The notes below the pieces were generated by a model. It was not told where the DNA came from and did not search any database. It was given only the letters and a program-made list of their open reading frames with translations. Of a stretch of DNA of 64,000 bases, positions 43,204-51,939 are shown one piece after another. The DNA is from Rhizobiales bacterium Ga0077525 (GTDB lineage Bacteria; Pseudomonadota; Alphaproteobacteria; Rhizobiales; Xanthobacteraceae): the NCBI GenBank assembly GCA_001464835.1, contig LNDS01000039.1, positions 1 to 64,000 of the forward strand, written 5' to 3'. Each line of letters opens with the position of its first letter. The stretch's first letter is position 1. The translations under genes and the position numbers were made by a program.

Positions 43204-44628
43204 ATGAACGAACAACTGCGCCGCGCGCCCGCGCCCGACCTGCTGCCGCGTTTCGCCGCCATCGTCGGCGACAAATATGCCGTCACCGACCCGCAGGCTT
43301 TGGCGCCGCATCTAATCGAAGGCCGCGGGCTCTATCAAGGCGTGACCTCGCTGATGCTGCGTCCGGGCTCGACCGAGGAAGTCGCGGCGATCCTGAAGCT
43401 CGCCAACGAAACGAAAACCTCGGTGGTGCCGCAAGGCGGCAATACCGGACTGGTCGGCGGACAAATTCCGTTCGACGGCGAACTCATTCTGTCGCTGACG
43501 CGGCTCGACAAGATCCGCGAGGTCGATGCCTCGTCCAACACCATCACCGTCGAAGCCGGCGTCGTGTTGCAGAAGGCGCAGGAAGCGGCCGCCGCTGCGG
43601 GCCGATTGTTTCCGCTGTCACTCGGCTCGGAAGGCTCCTGCACCATCGGCGGCAATCTTTCGACCAATGCCGGCGGCACCGGCGCGCTCGCCTACGGCAT
43701 TGCCCGCGAACTGGTCGCCGGCGTCGAGGTGGTGCTTGCCGACGGCCGCGTCATGCATCTGTTGCGCAAGCTGAAGAAGGACAATACCGGCTACGACCTG
43801 CGCCATATCTTTGTCGGCGCCGAAGGCACGCTCGGCGTCATCACCGCCGCGGTGCTGAAGCTGTTTCCGCAACCCCGCGCGGTGGAGACGGCGTTCATCG
43901 GCCTCAAGTCGCCGGACGCGGCGGTGAAGCTTCTGAACCTGGCGCAGGCGCGCATCGGCGGCACCGTCACCGGCTTTGAACTGATGGTGCGCGGCATTGT
44001 TGAAATGGCGCTCAAGCACGGCCATGGCAATCGCGATCCGCTGGCCGGCGCGCACCCCTGGTACGTGCTGATGGAAGTATCGTCGCAGCAGAGCGAAGGC
44101 TTGCGCGACGCGCTCGAAACCTTCCTCGGCGAAGCCATCGAGCAGGGTCTGGTGGACGACGCCACGATCGCGGCCAGTCTCGATCAGCGCAAGGCGTTCT
44201 GGCATTTGCGTCATACCTTGACCGAAGTGCAGAAGCCGGAAGGCGGCTCGATCAAGCATGACGTCTCGGTGCCGGTCGCCGCGGTGCCGGCCTTCATCGC
44301 CGAGGCCAGCGACGCCGTAACCGCCGTTATTCCCGGCGCGCGGCCGGTGCCCTTCGGCCATGTCGGCGACGGCAATATTCATTTCAATGTCAGCCAGCCG
44401 GTCGGCGCCGACAGCAAGGCGTTTCTCGCGCGCTGGACCGAGGTCAACGCCGTGGTCGACAAGATCGTGCTGAAATACCAGGGCTCGATCTCAGCCGAGC
44501 ACGGCATCGGCAAGCTCAAGCGCGAGTCGCTGGTCAAGGTGAAGGACCCGGTGGCGCTTGCGCTAATGCGCGAATTGAAAAAGATGCTCGATCCGAACGG
44601 GATATTGAACCCGGGCAAGGTGTTGTAG
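43204..44628 (+). CDS. FAD-binding oxidase, D-2-hydroxyacid dehydrogenase-like
   Basis: The 474-residue protein belongs to the FAD-linked oxidase family with GlcD and D-2-hydroxyglutarate dehydrogenase. The FAD-binding PCMH domain (about 45-225) has VVPQGGNTGLVGGQ, SEGSCTIGGNLSTNAGG and GAEGTLGVITA. The C-terminal domain has GHVGDGNIHFN and the closing HGIGKLKRE with DPNGILNPGK. Its metal-binding histidine pattern agrees with D-2-hydroxyacid oxidation. It probably feeds electrons to a quinone or ETF. The exact substrate is not fixed. Confidence 0.92.
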   Translation: MNEQLRRAPAPDLLPRFAAIVGDKYAVTDPQALAPHLIEGRGLYQGVTSLMLRPGSTEEVAAILKLANETKTSVVPQGGNTGLVGGQIPFDGELILSLTRLDKIREVDASSNTITVEAGVVLQKAQEAAAAAGRLFPLSLGSEGSCTIGGNLSTNAGGTGALAYGIARELVAGVEVVLADGRVMHLLRKLKKDNTGYDLRHIFVGAEGTLGVITAAVLKLFPQPRAVETAFIGLKSPDAAVKLLNLAQARIGGTVTGFELMVRGIVEMALKHGHGNRDPLAGAHPWYVLMEVSSQQSEGLRDALETFLGEAIEQGLVDDATIAASLDQRKAFWHLRHTLTEVQKPEGGSIKHDVSVPVAAVPAFIAEASDAVTAVIPGARPVPFGHVGDGNIHFNVSQPVGADSKAFLARWTEVNAVVDKIVLKYQGSISAEHGIGKLKRESLVKVKDPVALALMRELKKMLDPNGILNPGKVL

Positions 44629-44708
44629 GCAATCCGTCAATTACACACGTAGTGATTGCAGAACGCTCCCGCTTGTGATACTTTAAAAATCAGCGGTGGG
44701 AGCATTTC

Positions 44709-45218
44709 ATGCAAGACGCCGTTATCGCGGCCATCCTCTGCCTTCTCGGCCTGGGCGCAATCGTCGTCGCGGCAATTTTCGTCTTCAAACAAAAAGCCTA
44801 TATCGACAAAAGCACCGGTAACGTCGTCACCGAGATCGACGTTCCTTTTTTGGGAAAACTGAAAACAACCACGCCGGCCATTGGGCTTTGCTTTGTCGGA
44901 GCGATTTTCGGCTATTTCGCTTATGACCTGATGAAGAAGCGCGGGCCGGAATTGATCTCGTTTGACGGCGAAATCCAAATCGAGCAAGGCAATTCCCCGA
45001 GCATCGACGTCGTTATGGTTGGGATCACCTCCGGCGCATGGATTCAATCGAGAACGCCAAACGGCTCTAGCCTGAACCTGCCGGTCAAGATCTCCGTGCC
45101 CAACTCATGGACGTCCTATCAGGCCTTCGCCTTCGCCGTAGGCGGCGCGAAGTCGCGGCCGGACATTATCGGCGCCAGTCTCGACAATCCGACATTCAAG
45201 TTGAGCATCAAACCATGA
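44709..45218 (+). CDS. Two-helix membrane protein of unknown function
   Basis: The 169-residue protein has two membrane helices (about 5-27, IAAILCLLGLGAIVVAAIF; and 56-74), with a short polar segment between them. A C-terminal domain of about 90 residues looks beta-rich (FDGEIQIEQGNSPSIDVVMVG...). The stop overlaps the next gene's start (ATGA), so the two form a unit. The DNA is less GC-biased than the flanks. No family is recognised. The upstream region has TTGCAG and TACTTT boxes 17 bases apart, a weak promoter candidate. Confidence 0.72.
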   Translation: MQDAVIAAILCLLGLGAIVVAAIFVFKQKAYIDKSTGNVVTEIDVPFLGKLKTTTPAIGLCFVGAIFGYFAYDLMKKRGPELISFDGEIQIEQGNSPSIDVVMVGITSGAWIQSRTPNGSSLNLPVKISVPNSWTSYQAFAFAVGGAKSRPDIIGASLDNPTFKLSIKP

Positions 45219-45622
45219 TAAAGCACGCAGCACCGGTCATCCGCGCCGCCGTGATTCTGGCCGCGCTGACCTCTATCGCGGGTGCGCAGGCGCAATCTCC
45301 CGCAACGACCAAAGATGCTACGGGCGTAACATCCGCTAAAGGCATCGTCGTCGGACCAAACAACACACCGCAAGCCGGTGTTCCCGTTCAGATCGTTGGA
45401 CCGCCCGGGCAAACGGTTGCGATCACCGACAAAGAGGGCAAGTGGTCGGTCTACAATCTCCCCGCCGGAGATTATAAAGTGAAGATGATTGGCCCCACCA
45501 ATTCGTCGACGACAAAACAGGTCGGGTTTTCGGTCAAGGAGCCGTCATTTTTTGACAAATGGCTAGGCGGGACGAGCGGAACTGTCACAAGCCCGGCAAT
45601 CGAAGTGGAAACGACGCGATAG
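45215..45622 (+). CDS. Exported protein with carboxypeptidase-regulatory-like domain
   Basis: The 135-residue protein has a signal peptide (VIRAAVILAALTSIAGAQA, cleaved near residue 26) and a beta-sandwich domain. The domain has KGIVVGPNNTPQAGVPVQI, ITDKEGKWSVYNLPAGDYKV and the Gly/Asp pattern of CarboxypepD_reg domains, which often bind carbohydrate or protein surfaces. It overlaps the upstream membrane protein gene by four bases and is probably its exported partner. The gene pair is of unknown function. Confidence 0.78.
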   Translation: MIKHAAPVIRAAVILAALTSIAGAQAQSPATTKDATGVTSAKGIVVGPNNTPQAGVPVQIVGPPGQTVAITDKEGKWSVYNLPAGDYKVKMIGPTNSSTTKQVGFSVKEPSFFDKWLGGTSGTVTSPAIEVETTR

Positions 45623-45629
45623 GTTGCGT

Positions 45630-46409
45630 TCAAAACAACACGCCCTGCCCGTCGTTCTTCTTCGGCTTTTCCCGCTTCGGCGCTTTGGCACGCTTGCGTA
45701 TCGGCGGAAGCCCTGGCTCGCCACCGAGCGGTCCGGTAAACAATTCGAGCAGTTTCGGATTGTCATTGGCGACGCGGTTGACGTCGATCGACACCGGATA
45801 GGCTTTCAGCAATTCATCGGGCGCCGGGCGGATCAAAGTTTGCGCCAAAGCCGCATCGACACTGCTTTCAAAATCGCCCTTGCCGAGCCAGCGGTCGAAT
45901 TCGTCGGGCGGGATAATTACTGGCATTCGGTCATGAATCGGGGCCAGGGTCGCATTGGCCGAGGTGGTGACGATGACCGCGGTGTCGAGTTCCTCGCCGT
46001 TCGGCCCGGTCCAGGTTTCCCAAAGACCTGCAAAGGCGAGCGGCTTGGCCGATTTGGCGTGAATGTAATAAGGCTGCTTGCGCGGCACGCCAGCCTTCCA
46101 TTCGTAAAAACCATCGGCCGGGATCAGGCAGCGCCGCCGCTTCATCGCGACGCGAAAGGCCGGTTTGGCGGCTGCGCCCTCGCCGCGCGCATTAATAATC
46201 AGCGAGAACGTCTTTGGGTCCTTGACCCACGACGGCAGCAGCCCCCAGCGCAGCAGCGCGAACTGGCGCTTGCCGTCCACAACCCGGACGACAGCGATCG
46301 GCTGCGTCGGCGCGATATTGTAGCGGGATGGAAAGTTGGGCTGTTCGGCATAGCCGAACAACGCCCGGATCGCTTCCGGCGATGAGGTTAACGTGTAGCG
46401 GCCGCACAT
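45630..46409 (-). CDS. SOS response-associated peptidase (SRAP, YedK/HMCES-like)
   Basis: The 259-residue protein begins MCGRY, so Cys2 is exposed after Met removal; it forms the thiazolidine cross-link to abasic DNA. INARGEG and the IHDRMPV histidine motif complete the active site. SRAP proteins shield abasic sites in single-stranded DNA. The C-terminal tail is rich in Lys and Pro. No SOS-box with GTTC direct repeats is visible upstream. A CtrA box at 46436-46451 lies between it and the divergent gene. Confidence 0.94.
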   Translation of the reverse strand: MCGRYTLTSSPEAIRALFGYAEQPNFPSRYNIAPTQPIAVVRVVDGKRQFALLRWGLLPSWVKDPKTFSLIINARGEGAAAKPAFRVAMKRRRCLIPADGFYEWKAGVPRKQPYYIHAKSAKPLAFAGLWETWTGPNGEELDTAVIVTTSANATLAPIHDRMPVIIPPDEFDRWLGKGDFESSVDAALAQTLIRPAPDELLKAYPVSIDVNRVANDNPKLLELFTGPLGGEPGLPPIRKRAKAPKREKPKKNDGQGVLF

Positions 46410-46435
46410 ATGAACGATCCAGAAAGAGCCCGCGT

Positions 46436-46451
46436 TTAATCACGCTTTAAC
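46436..46451. promoter_or_regulatory. CtrA-type box (TTAA-N7-TTAAC)
   Basis: TTAA, seven bases and TTAAC match the alphaproteobacterial CtrA consensus exactly. The site lies 56 bases before ATG 46507 of the plus-strand gene and about 27 bases from the SRAP start. This spacing would fit activation of the plus-strand gene, with a transcript start near 46475. Confidence 0.58.
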
Positions 46452-46506
46452 CCTCGGCAATATAACACTAGCCGACGGTGGAATGCGGGGTTGGGGGACC
46501 CTCTTT

Positions 46507-47067
46507 ATGCAATATCAGGATTGCGCCATCGACGTGCAAGCGGACGAGGCGGATGCCCTTCTGGCGCGCTCCTTCGCCACGGCCATGGCCGGGCTGGAAC
46601 TCGCCGACGCCAACATCAACCCGCAAACCGGGCTGGCCACCGACTATCTCAACCATTTCAACGAAGCGATCATGCTCCTGGAAATGGTGGGCGAGTGCCC
46701 GGACTGCCTCGCCGACATTCGCCGCTGGCAGCCGATGAGCTACCGCGAACATTTCCTTGAATCGCATTTCCGGGGCCGCGACCTGGCGATTGCCGCCTAT
46801 GCCGGCGCCGACCCGGCGGCGCGCGCCTGCCTCGACAATCTGGCCTCGTCGATGACGACAGTGATCGAAGCGACCCGCGCCACCATGACCGCCGATCTGC
46901 CAGCGCAGGCCGCCGCCGATCTCGCCGCCCGCGCCGCGCGCTGGCTGAAGCCGCTCATCGCCCGCGCCGGCGCCGTGATCAACGGCGATATCGAAATAAG
47001 CGCAACCAGTGCCAGCGATATCGACGCGCCTCAGGCCAGCGCCGACCGGCTGATGCAGCTCGCCTGA
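46507..47067 (+). CDS. Conserved hypothetical protein, possible CtrA target
   Basis: The 186-residue protein is acidic and helical, beginning MQYQDCAIDVQADEADALL. No signal peptide or membrane helix is present. Two cysteines lie close together in GECPDC. I chose ATG 46507, which fits a leader of about 32 bases from the likely CtrA-driven start; an in-frame ATG at 46483 is the alternative. The family is not recognised, though proteins of this type appear in Bradyrhizobium relatives. If the CtrA box works, expression would follow the cell cycle. Confidence 0.7.
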   Translation: MQYQDCAIDVQADEADALLARSFATAMAGLELADANINPQTGLATDYLNHFNEAIMLLEMVGECPDCLADIRRWQPMSYREHFLESHFRGRDLAIAAYAGADPAARACLDNLASSMTTVIEATRATMTADLPAQAAADLAARAARWLKPLIARAGAVINGDIEISATSASDIDAPQASADRLMQLA

Positions 47068-47154
47068 GGGCAGCGTCGCAAGCAAGACCTGGCGCCGGGG
47101 AAATGCTAGGCAGGCGGCGACATCCCTGCCCTTCCTGAACGGACCGCCTCGTCA

Positions 47155-47598
47155 ATGGCCGAGCCGCGAACCTACCCGCAACGCCCGTTTCTCGCAGTCA
47201 GCGCCGCCATCATGCGCGACGGCAAGGTGCTGGCGGTGCGGCGCGCGCGCAAACCCGCGCTCAACCTCTACACCATGCCAGGCGGTGTGGTCGAAGCCGG
47301 CGAGACATTGTTCGAGGCGGTGAAGCGCGAGGTGCGCGAGGAGACCGCGCTCGAGATCGAACCGGTGGCGCTGGCCGGCCACCGCGAAGCAATCCAGCGC
47401 GACGCGCAGGGCAAGGTCGAGCGCCACTTCATCATCATGTGTTTTGCGGCACGCTGGCTGTCCGGCGATGTCCTGCTCAACGAAGAACTCGACGATGCCC
47501 GTTGGCTCACCGTGCCGGAGCTTTCGTCCTTGCGCACCACCGAGGGCCTCGGCGAGATCGTTACGGCCGCCGCCGGCCTGCTCGGCGTTAAGGTTTAA
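47155..47598 (+). CDS. NUDIX hydrolase
   Basis: The 147-residue protein has a Nudix box GGVVEAGETLFEAVKREVREE (about 41-61), with the full GX5EX7REUXEE pattern needed for Mg2+-dependent cleavage of X-linked nucleoside diphosphates. The N-terminal AVSAAIMRDGKVLAVRRARKP resembles ADP-ribose pyrophosphatase-like and MutT-like members. The substrate cannot be fixed. The upstream gene ends 87 bases away and the next exported protein gene follows after about 60 bases. Confidence 0.91.
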   Translation: MAEPRTYPQRPFLAVSAAIMRDGKVLAVRRARKPALNLYTMPGGVVEAGETLFEAVKREVREETALEIEPVALAGHREAIQRDAQGKVERHFIIMCFAARWLSGDVLLNEELDDARWLTVPELSSLRTTEGLGEIVTAAAGLLGVKV

Positions 47599-47660
47599 AG
47601 GCCGCCTTGCGAATGCCTTGGAGCCGGCGCATATCAACGGCACTACGGGAACATGACGCT

Positions 47661-48086
47661 TTGAAAAATCGGCTCGTGCAAAATCCAATCGTCCTTGCCG
47701 CACTGCTGCTCTCGCTGGCGGGGCCTGCCGCCGCGCAGACGCCGGCACCTGCGCCGGCGCCGGCAGCGCCGCCGGACACTGCCAGCGCGCCCTATGACGG
47801 CGACTTGCAGCGGCTCGCGGAAATCCTCGGCTCGCTGCAATATCTGCGCACCGTGTGCGGCGCCAAGGAAGGCCAGAAATGGCGCGCCGAAATGCAGGCG
47901 CTGATCGACGCAGAAGCGCCCGGCGGCGAAAGGCGACGGCGGATCGTCGCCCGCTTCAACAGCGGATACCGCGGTTTCGAGCAGACCTACCGCACCTGCA
48001 CCCCGGCCGCCGACCTCGCCATTCGCCGCTATCTCGACGAGGGCGCGAAAATCGCCCGTGAGGTTACCGCGCGCTACGCCAACTAG
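47661..48086 (+). CDS. TIGR02301-family exported protein
   Basis: The product has a signal peptide (VQNPIVLAALLLSLAGPAAA), a Pro/Ala linker (APAPAPAAPP) and a helical domain with LQRLAEILGSLQYLRTVCGA, FNSGYRGFEQTYRTC and DLAIRRYLDEG. This is the pattern of TIGR02301, an alphaproteobacterial family of unknown role. Two cysteines may form a disulphide. I favour the TTG at 47661, which gives a clean signal peptide; the frame could start up to 54 bases earlier at 47607. Length then is 141 residues. Confidence 0.78.
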   Translation: MKNRLVQNPIVLAALLLSLAGPAAAQTPAPAPAPAAPPDTASAPYDGDLQRLAEILGSLQYLRTVCGAKEGQKWRAEMQALIDAEAPGGERRRRIVARFNSGYRGFEQTYRTCTPAADLAIRRYLDEGAKIAREVTARYAN

Positions 48087-48273
48087 CGTGGTCTGGACGC
48101 CGGTTGTCCATTGTTTATGCGGGTTCCTGGCCGTTAACATTTACACACAGCAATTAACCTTTCCTTTATGTCCGGGCTATTTCGGCGCACCCAGCATGCT
48201 AACGTCCGCTTTAGATGAAGGGACTGGCGGTCATTTTGGCCGTAGCGACGAAGGCACCGGGGCGCAGGCGCGA

Positions 48274-48540
48274 ATGAACACGATTGGGCGATCCACACAT
48301 AGCCGCGAGCCGGTTCCGGACCACGAGCAGAAGCGCGTCGCATTGGGCTATCTGCATGAGGCTTGGGCCGAAGCGCGCCTCGACGGCATCGATGGCGATT
48401 GCCTGGCGCAGGCCTGCCTGTTCGCGGCGCTGGCCGAATTCGTCACCACTTATGGCGAGGAAGCGGCCGCCACCTTTACCGATGGCCTCGCCGCGCGCAT
48501 TCGCAACGGCGAATTTTCCGTCGACCAGCAGCGGCAATAA
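48274..48540 (+). CDS. Small conserved hypothetical protein
   Basis: The 88-residue protein is acidic and helical (HEQKRVALGYLHEAWAEAR and FAALAEFVTTYGEEA) and has no membrane segment. I chose ATG 48274; an in-frame ATG at 48196 would add a poorly conserved tail. Upstream, 48154-48168 reads TTAA, seven bases, TTTA, one mismatch from a CtrA box. It may bind a partner through its helical core. No named family is recognised. Confidence 0.66.
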   Translation: MNTIGRSTHSREPVPDHEQKRVALGYLHEAWAEARLDGIDGDCLAQACLFAALAEFVTTYGEEAAATFTDGLAARIRNGEFSVDQQRQ

Positions 48541-48590
48541 GTCTCGCTTGGGCCTTTCCGGCTTAGATAGAATCAAAGCCGGGCTCTAGC

Positions 48591-48653
48591 TTCTTGTTTT
48601 GACGCGCTTTCTTCGCGCGAACCGGTTCCCACTTCGCTCGAAAACGCTCTGGG
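48591..48653. repeat. Intergenic repeat with GACGCGCTTTCTTCGCGCG core
   Basis: TTGTTTTGACGCGCTTTC, TTCGCGCGAACCGG and ACTTCGCTCGAAAACGCTC form a composite palindromic element that ends at the stop of the response-regulator gene. From memory, very similar elements are scattered between genes in Bradyrhizobium relatives. No second copy was found in this window. Confidence 0.5.
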
Positions 48654-49397
48654 CTAGCGCTTCCCGCGCAGGCCGTAGAACCGCTCCAGCACAGCATCGA
48701 TATCGGCCGGATAAAACGGCTTCTTGAGGAACGCCAATGCGCCCGCGGCATGGGCGCGGTCGGCGATCGCGTTGTCGAGCGTCGATGTCATCATCACCAC
48801 CGCGACGCCGGGGGTTTCGCGCTTGATTTCCGACAAGGTCTCGAAGCCGTTAAGCCCCGGCATGTTGTAGTCGAGAAACACCATGCCGAAATTGCCGGAG
48901 CGCAATTGCTCCAGCGCGGTGAAACCTTCCGCCGCTTCGTGCATGTCGAGAGCGAAACGGCTGCCGGACAGTATTTTTCGCACGATGCTGCGCATAGTGG
49001 CGGAATCGTCAACGATCAGAACACGGGTCGGAATCGTCGCGCGCACGCAGATCTCGATGAGATCACGCGCCTCTTCCTGGTTCGACGGTTTGGCCAGCAT
49101 GCCGTCGATGCCATCCGGCCGCGCGCCGCCGGCCGGCCCAGTTAAGAAGACCAGCGGCCCGGGCTTCCGCGAACGGGCGTTGGCGATCACCACGGCCTTT
49201 TCCGGCGCCGGCAAATCATTGTCGATCAGGCAGATATCGGCGCCGACGTCGGCAAGCAAAGCCGCGCCGGACGAGGCCTTGTGGGCGGAAAATTCGACCG
49301 GCACCGACGACAGTCCGGCGCCCTGGCGCCACAGTTCCATATCGGTCGGAACGGCCGCGATGCCGATCATTTTCAGCGAAACGAGGTCGCCGCTCAT
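48654..49397 (-). CDS. Response regulator with two receiver-like domains
   Basis: The 247-residue protein has a degenerate receiver-like domain (about 10-120) and an intact C-terminal receiver (about 123-240). The latter has the acidic pair in VLIVDDSATMRSIV, the phospho-acceptor Asp in VFLDYNMPG, Thr in MMTSTL and Lys in FLKKPF. The layout resembles CheY-like or PilZ-free alphaproteobacterial regulators without an output domain. AGGGG precedes the ATG. It stands alone, so its kinase is unknown; the HWE kinase at 9.9 kb or the broken chemoreceptor at 58.8 kb are far off. Confidence 0.88.
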   Translation of the reverse strand: MSGDLVSLKMIGIAAVPTDMELWRQGAGLSSVPVEFSAHKASSGAALLADVGADICLIDNDLPAPEKAVVIANARSRKPGPLVFLTGPAGGARPDGIDGMLAKPSNQEEARDLIEICVRATIPTRVLIVDDSATMRSIVRKILSGSRFALDMHEAAEGFTALEQLRSGNFGMVFLDYNMPGLNGFETLSEIKRETPGVAVVMMTSTLDNAIADRAHAAGALAFLKKPFYPADIDAVLERFYGLRGKR

Positions 49398-49591
49398 TCT
49401 AGCCCCTGCCCCAGTGCCCCATCCTTTTCATCCATCAGAGGGGTGCACTACTACCGTTGATAAATGGTCGCATCGTTTCTGCAAATCAATCGGCACAACT
49501 CTTTTTGGCCAAAAGCCTGGGGAAAACCCGATAAAATTCCGCGGCAATAATGCGCCCGGCCGCCATCGGTCAGCCTAAACATCAGCTTTCG

Positions 49592-50926
49592 TCAGGCGCC
49601 GAGCGTTTCCAGAAACCTGACGCACTCGCCTTGCGCCGGCGCGGTCAGACCACCGTCCCACATCGCCTTTCGCCCGCGTATCACCGTTCCGACCGGCCAA
49701 CCCGTTACATTAATACCATCGTAGGGCGTCCAACCGGATTTCGAGGCGATCCAGGCATTGGTGATGGTTTCACTACGCTTTAAATCGACCGCCGTCACGT
49801 CGGCGTCGTAGCCTACGGCGATGCGGCCTTTGCTGGCCATGCCGAAAACGCGCGCCGGGCCGGCGCTGGTGAGGTCGACCAGACGTTGCAAAGTCAGCTT
49901 ACCGGCATTGACGTGGTCGAGCATCAGCGGAACCAAAGTCTGCACGCCGGCCATGCCGGAATGCGTCTTCGGATAAGGATGCGCTTTTTCTTCCAGCGTG
50001 TGCGGCGAGTGATCGGAGCCGATATTATCGATGACGCCTTGGGCGATGGCGTTCCATAGCCCGGCGCGGTGGCTGGCATCGCGGATCGGCGGATTGAGCT
50101 GCGCCAAGGTGCCGAGCTTCTCGTAGCAGTCCGGTGCGGCCAGCGTGAGATGCGCCGGCGTCGCCTCCGCGGTGGCGACGTCCTTGTGACCGGCGAGGAA
50201 GAGCGCTTCTTCCTTCGACGTCACATGCAGAACGTGGACGCGCTTGCCGGTTTCGTGCGCGAGGCGGATGAGGCGCTGCGTGCAGATCAGCGCCGCCTGC
50301 GCGTCGCGCCAAATCGGATGCGAGCGCGGATCGCCCTCGATGCGCAGGTGCATGCGCTCGCGTAAACGGTCCTCGTCCTCGGAATGGAATGCGGCGCGGC
50401 GATTGATCGCCTTGAGCACGGCGCGCACGCCCTCGTCGTCCTCGATCAGCAGCGTGCCGGTCGACGAGCCCATGAAGACCTTGACCGCGCAGGCGCCCGG
50501 CAGGCGCTCCAGCTCGGCAAGCTCATGGGTGTTCTCGCGGGTGGCGCCGACATAGAAGGCGAAGTCGCAATGCATACGGTGATGCGCGCGTTTGACCTTG
50601 TCGGCGAGCGCCGAAGCGTCGGTCGTCTGCGGGATGGTGTTCGGCATTTCGAACGTCGCCACCACGCCGCCGAGCACGGCGCCGCGCGAGCCGCTTTCCA
50701 GATCCTCCTTGTGCGTCAGGCCCGGCTCGCGGAAATGCACATGCGTATCCATGACGCCCGGCAGAAGGTGCAGGCCGCGGCAATCGACCGTCTCGCCGCC
50801 CGATGCCAGCGACAGGTCGCCGATGGCGGCAAAGCGGCCGTCGCGGATGCCGAGGTCGCGCTGGCCTTCACCGTCATGATTGACGACGGTGCCGCCCTTG
50901 AGGATGAGGTCGAACGTTTCGGCCAT
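49592..50926 (-). CDS. pyrC: Dihydroorotase
   Basis: The 444-residue protein is a class I-type dihydroorotase of pyrimidine synthesis. Motifs are DTHVHFREPG, KVFMGSSTG (with the carboxylated lysine), HSEDEDR, HVLHVTS and IGSDHSPH, all zinc-site segments. It closes carbamoyl aspartate to dihydroorotate. It diverges from ygfZ over about 120 bases. No pyrB is next to it in the window. Some members of this amidohydrolase family act on other cyclic amides, but the motif set fits dihydroorotase well. Confidence 0.94.
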   Translation of the reverse strand: MAETFDLILKGGTVVNHDGEGQRDLGIRDGRFAAIGDLSLASGGETVDCRGLHLLPGVMDTHVHFREPGLTHKEDLESGSRGAVLGGVVATFEMPNTIPQTTDASALADKVKRAHHRMHCDFAFYVGATRENTHELAELERLPGACAVKVFMGSSTGTLLIEDDEGVRAVLKAINRRAAFHSEDEDRLRERMHLRIEGDPRSHPIWRDAQAALICTQRLIRLAHETGKRVHVLHVTSKEEALFLAGHKDVATAEATPAHLTLAAPDCYEKLGTLAQLNPPIRDASHRAGLWNAIAQGVIDNIGSDHSPHTLEEKAHPYPKTHSGMAGVQTLVPLMLDHVNAGKLTLQRLVDLTSAGPARVFGMASKGRIAVGYDADVTAVDLKRSETITNAWIASKSGWTPYDGINVTGWPVGTVIRGRKAMWDGGLTAPAQGECVRFLETLGA

Positions 50927-51048
50927 TCTGGAGCCGCTCCAAATGAGGCCGGTATCTTGGCCTTGAGCCTTGCCCGACAGCGCTTACGTTTCGGCGCGAG
51001 TTCTGGCAAGACGGGTGCGGGCCATTTAGGGCCCGGTCAGGGAAAATT

Positions 51049-51939
51049 ATGCAAGCAGCACTGCTTCCCGAACGCGGCGTGGTCAAGGTCGCTGGCGCCG
51101 ACGCCCGCCACTTTCTCAATGGGCTGGCCACCACCGACATCAACAAGGTCGCGCCTGGCGCGGCGCGCTTCGGCGCGCTGCTGACGCCGCAGGGCAAGAT
51201 CATCGTCGATTTCATCGTCGCCGAAGCCCTGCCGGAGGACGGCAGCGGCTTTTTCCTCGATTGCCCGAAGGCGCTGTTGCAGCCGCTCGTCGAGAAGCTG
51301 ACCTTCTACCGCTTGCGCGCCAAGGTGACGGTCGAGGACCTGTCCGACCGGCTCGGCGTCATGGCCTATTGGGGCAGCAGCGGGACGAGCGACTACGGCC
51401 TGTGCTACGCCGACCCGCGCCTGGCGGCGCTCGGCATGCGCATCATCGTGCCGCCGGAGCTTGCAGCCGAAGCCGCCGCCGATCTCGGCGCGGCGTTAGT
51501 GGCGCCGGAAGCCTATCACGCCCACCGCATTGCGCTCGGCGTGCCGCGCGGCGGCCAGGACTTTTCCTATAACGACGCCTTCCCGCACGAAGCCGATATG
51601 GACCAGCTCGCCGGCGTCGATTTCGACAAAGGCTGCTATGTCGGCCAGGAAGTGGTGTCGCGCGTCGAGCATCGTTCGACCGCGCGCAGCCGGGTCGTGC
51701 CGGTCGTCTATGACGGCGGCGCGCCGATGGAAGGCGCAACCGTAATGGTGGGCGACAAGCAGATCGGCGTCATGGGCTCATCGGCGGACGGGCATGGGCT
51801 GGCGCTGTTGCGGCTCGACCGCGCCGGCGATGCGCTCGCCAGCGCGACGCCCATCGTCGCTGCCGGCGTGCCGATCCGGCCGGTGAAACCGGAATGGGCG
51901 ACGTTTGCCTGGCCGGGCGAGGACAAGGCTTCGTCATGA
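51049..51939 (+). CDS. ygfZ: Folate-binding protein YgfZ
   Basis: The 296-residue protein has the GcvT-like fold and the YgfZ signature KGCYVGQEVVSR, with the conserved Cys needed for its tetrahydrofolate-linked role in Fe-S cluster assembly and repair. The start LLPERGVVKVAGADARHFLNGL matches the family N-terminus. Its stop overlaps the tag start (ATGA). It is the first gene of a coupled run with tag and an HD-domain gene. Confidence 0.94.
   Translation: MQAALLPERGVVKVAGADARHFLNGLATTDINKVAPGAARFGALLTPQGKIIVDFIVAEALPEDGSGFFLDCPKALLQPLVEKLTFYRLRAKVTVEDLSDRLGVMAYWGSSGTSDYGLCYADPRLAALGMRIIVPPELAAEAAADLGAALVAPEAYHAHRIALGVPRGGQDFSYNDAFPHEADMDQLAGVDFDKGCYVGQEVVSRVEHRSTARSRVVPVVYDGGAPMEGATVMVGDKQIGVMGSSADGHGLALLRLDRAGDALASATPIVAAGVPIRPVKPEWATFAWPGEDKASS

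Noticed and set aside
46409..46435. SOS box upstream of the SRAP gene
   Set aside because: The alphaproteobacterial LexA pattern GTTC-N7-GTTC (or GAAC-N7-GAAC) is not present; GAAC near 46413 has no partner.
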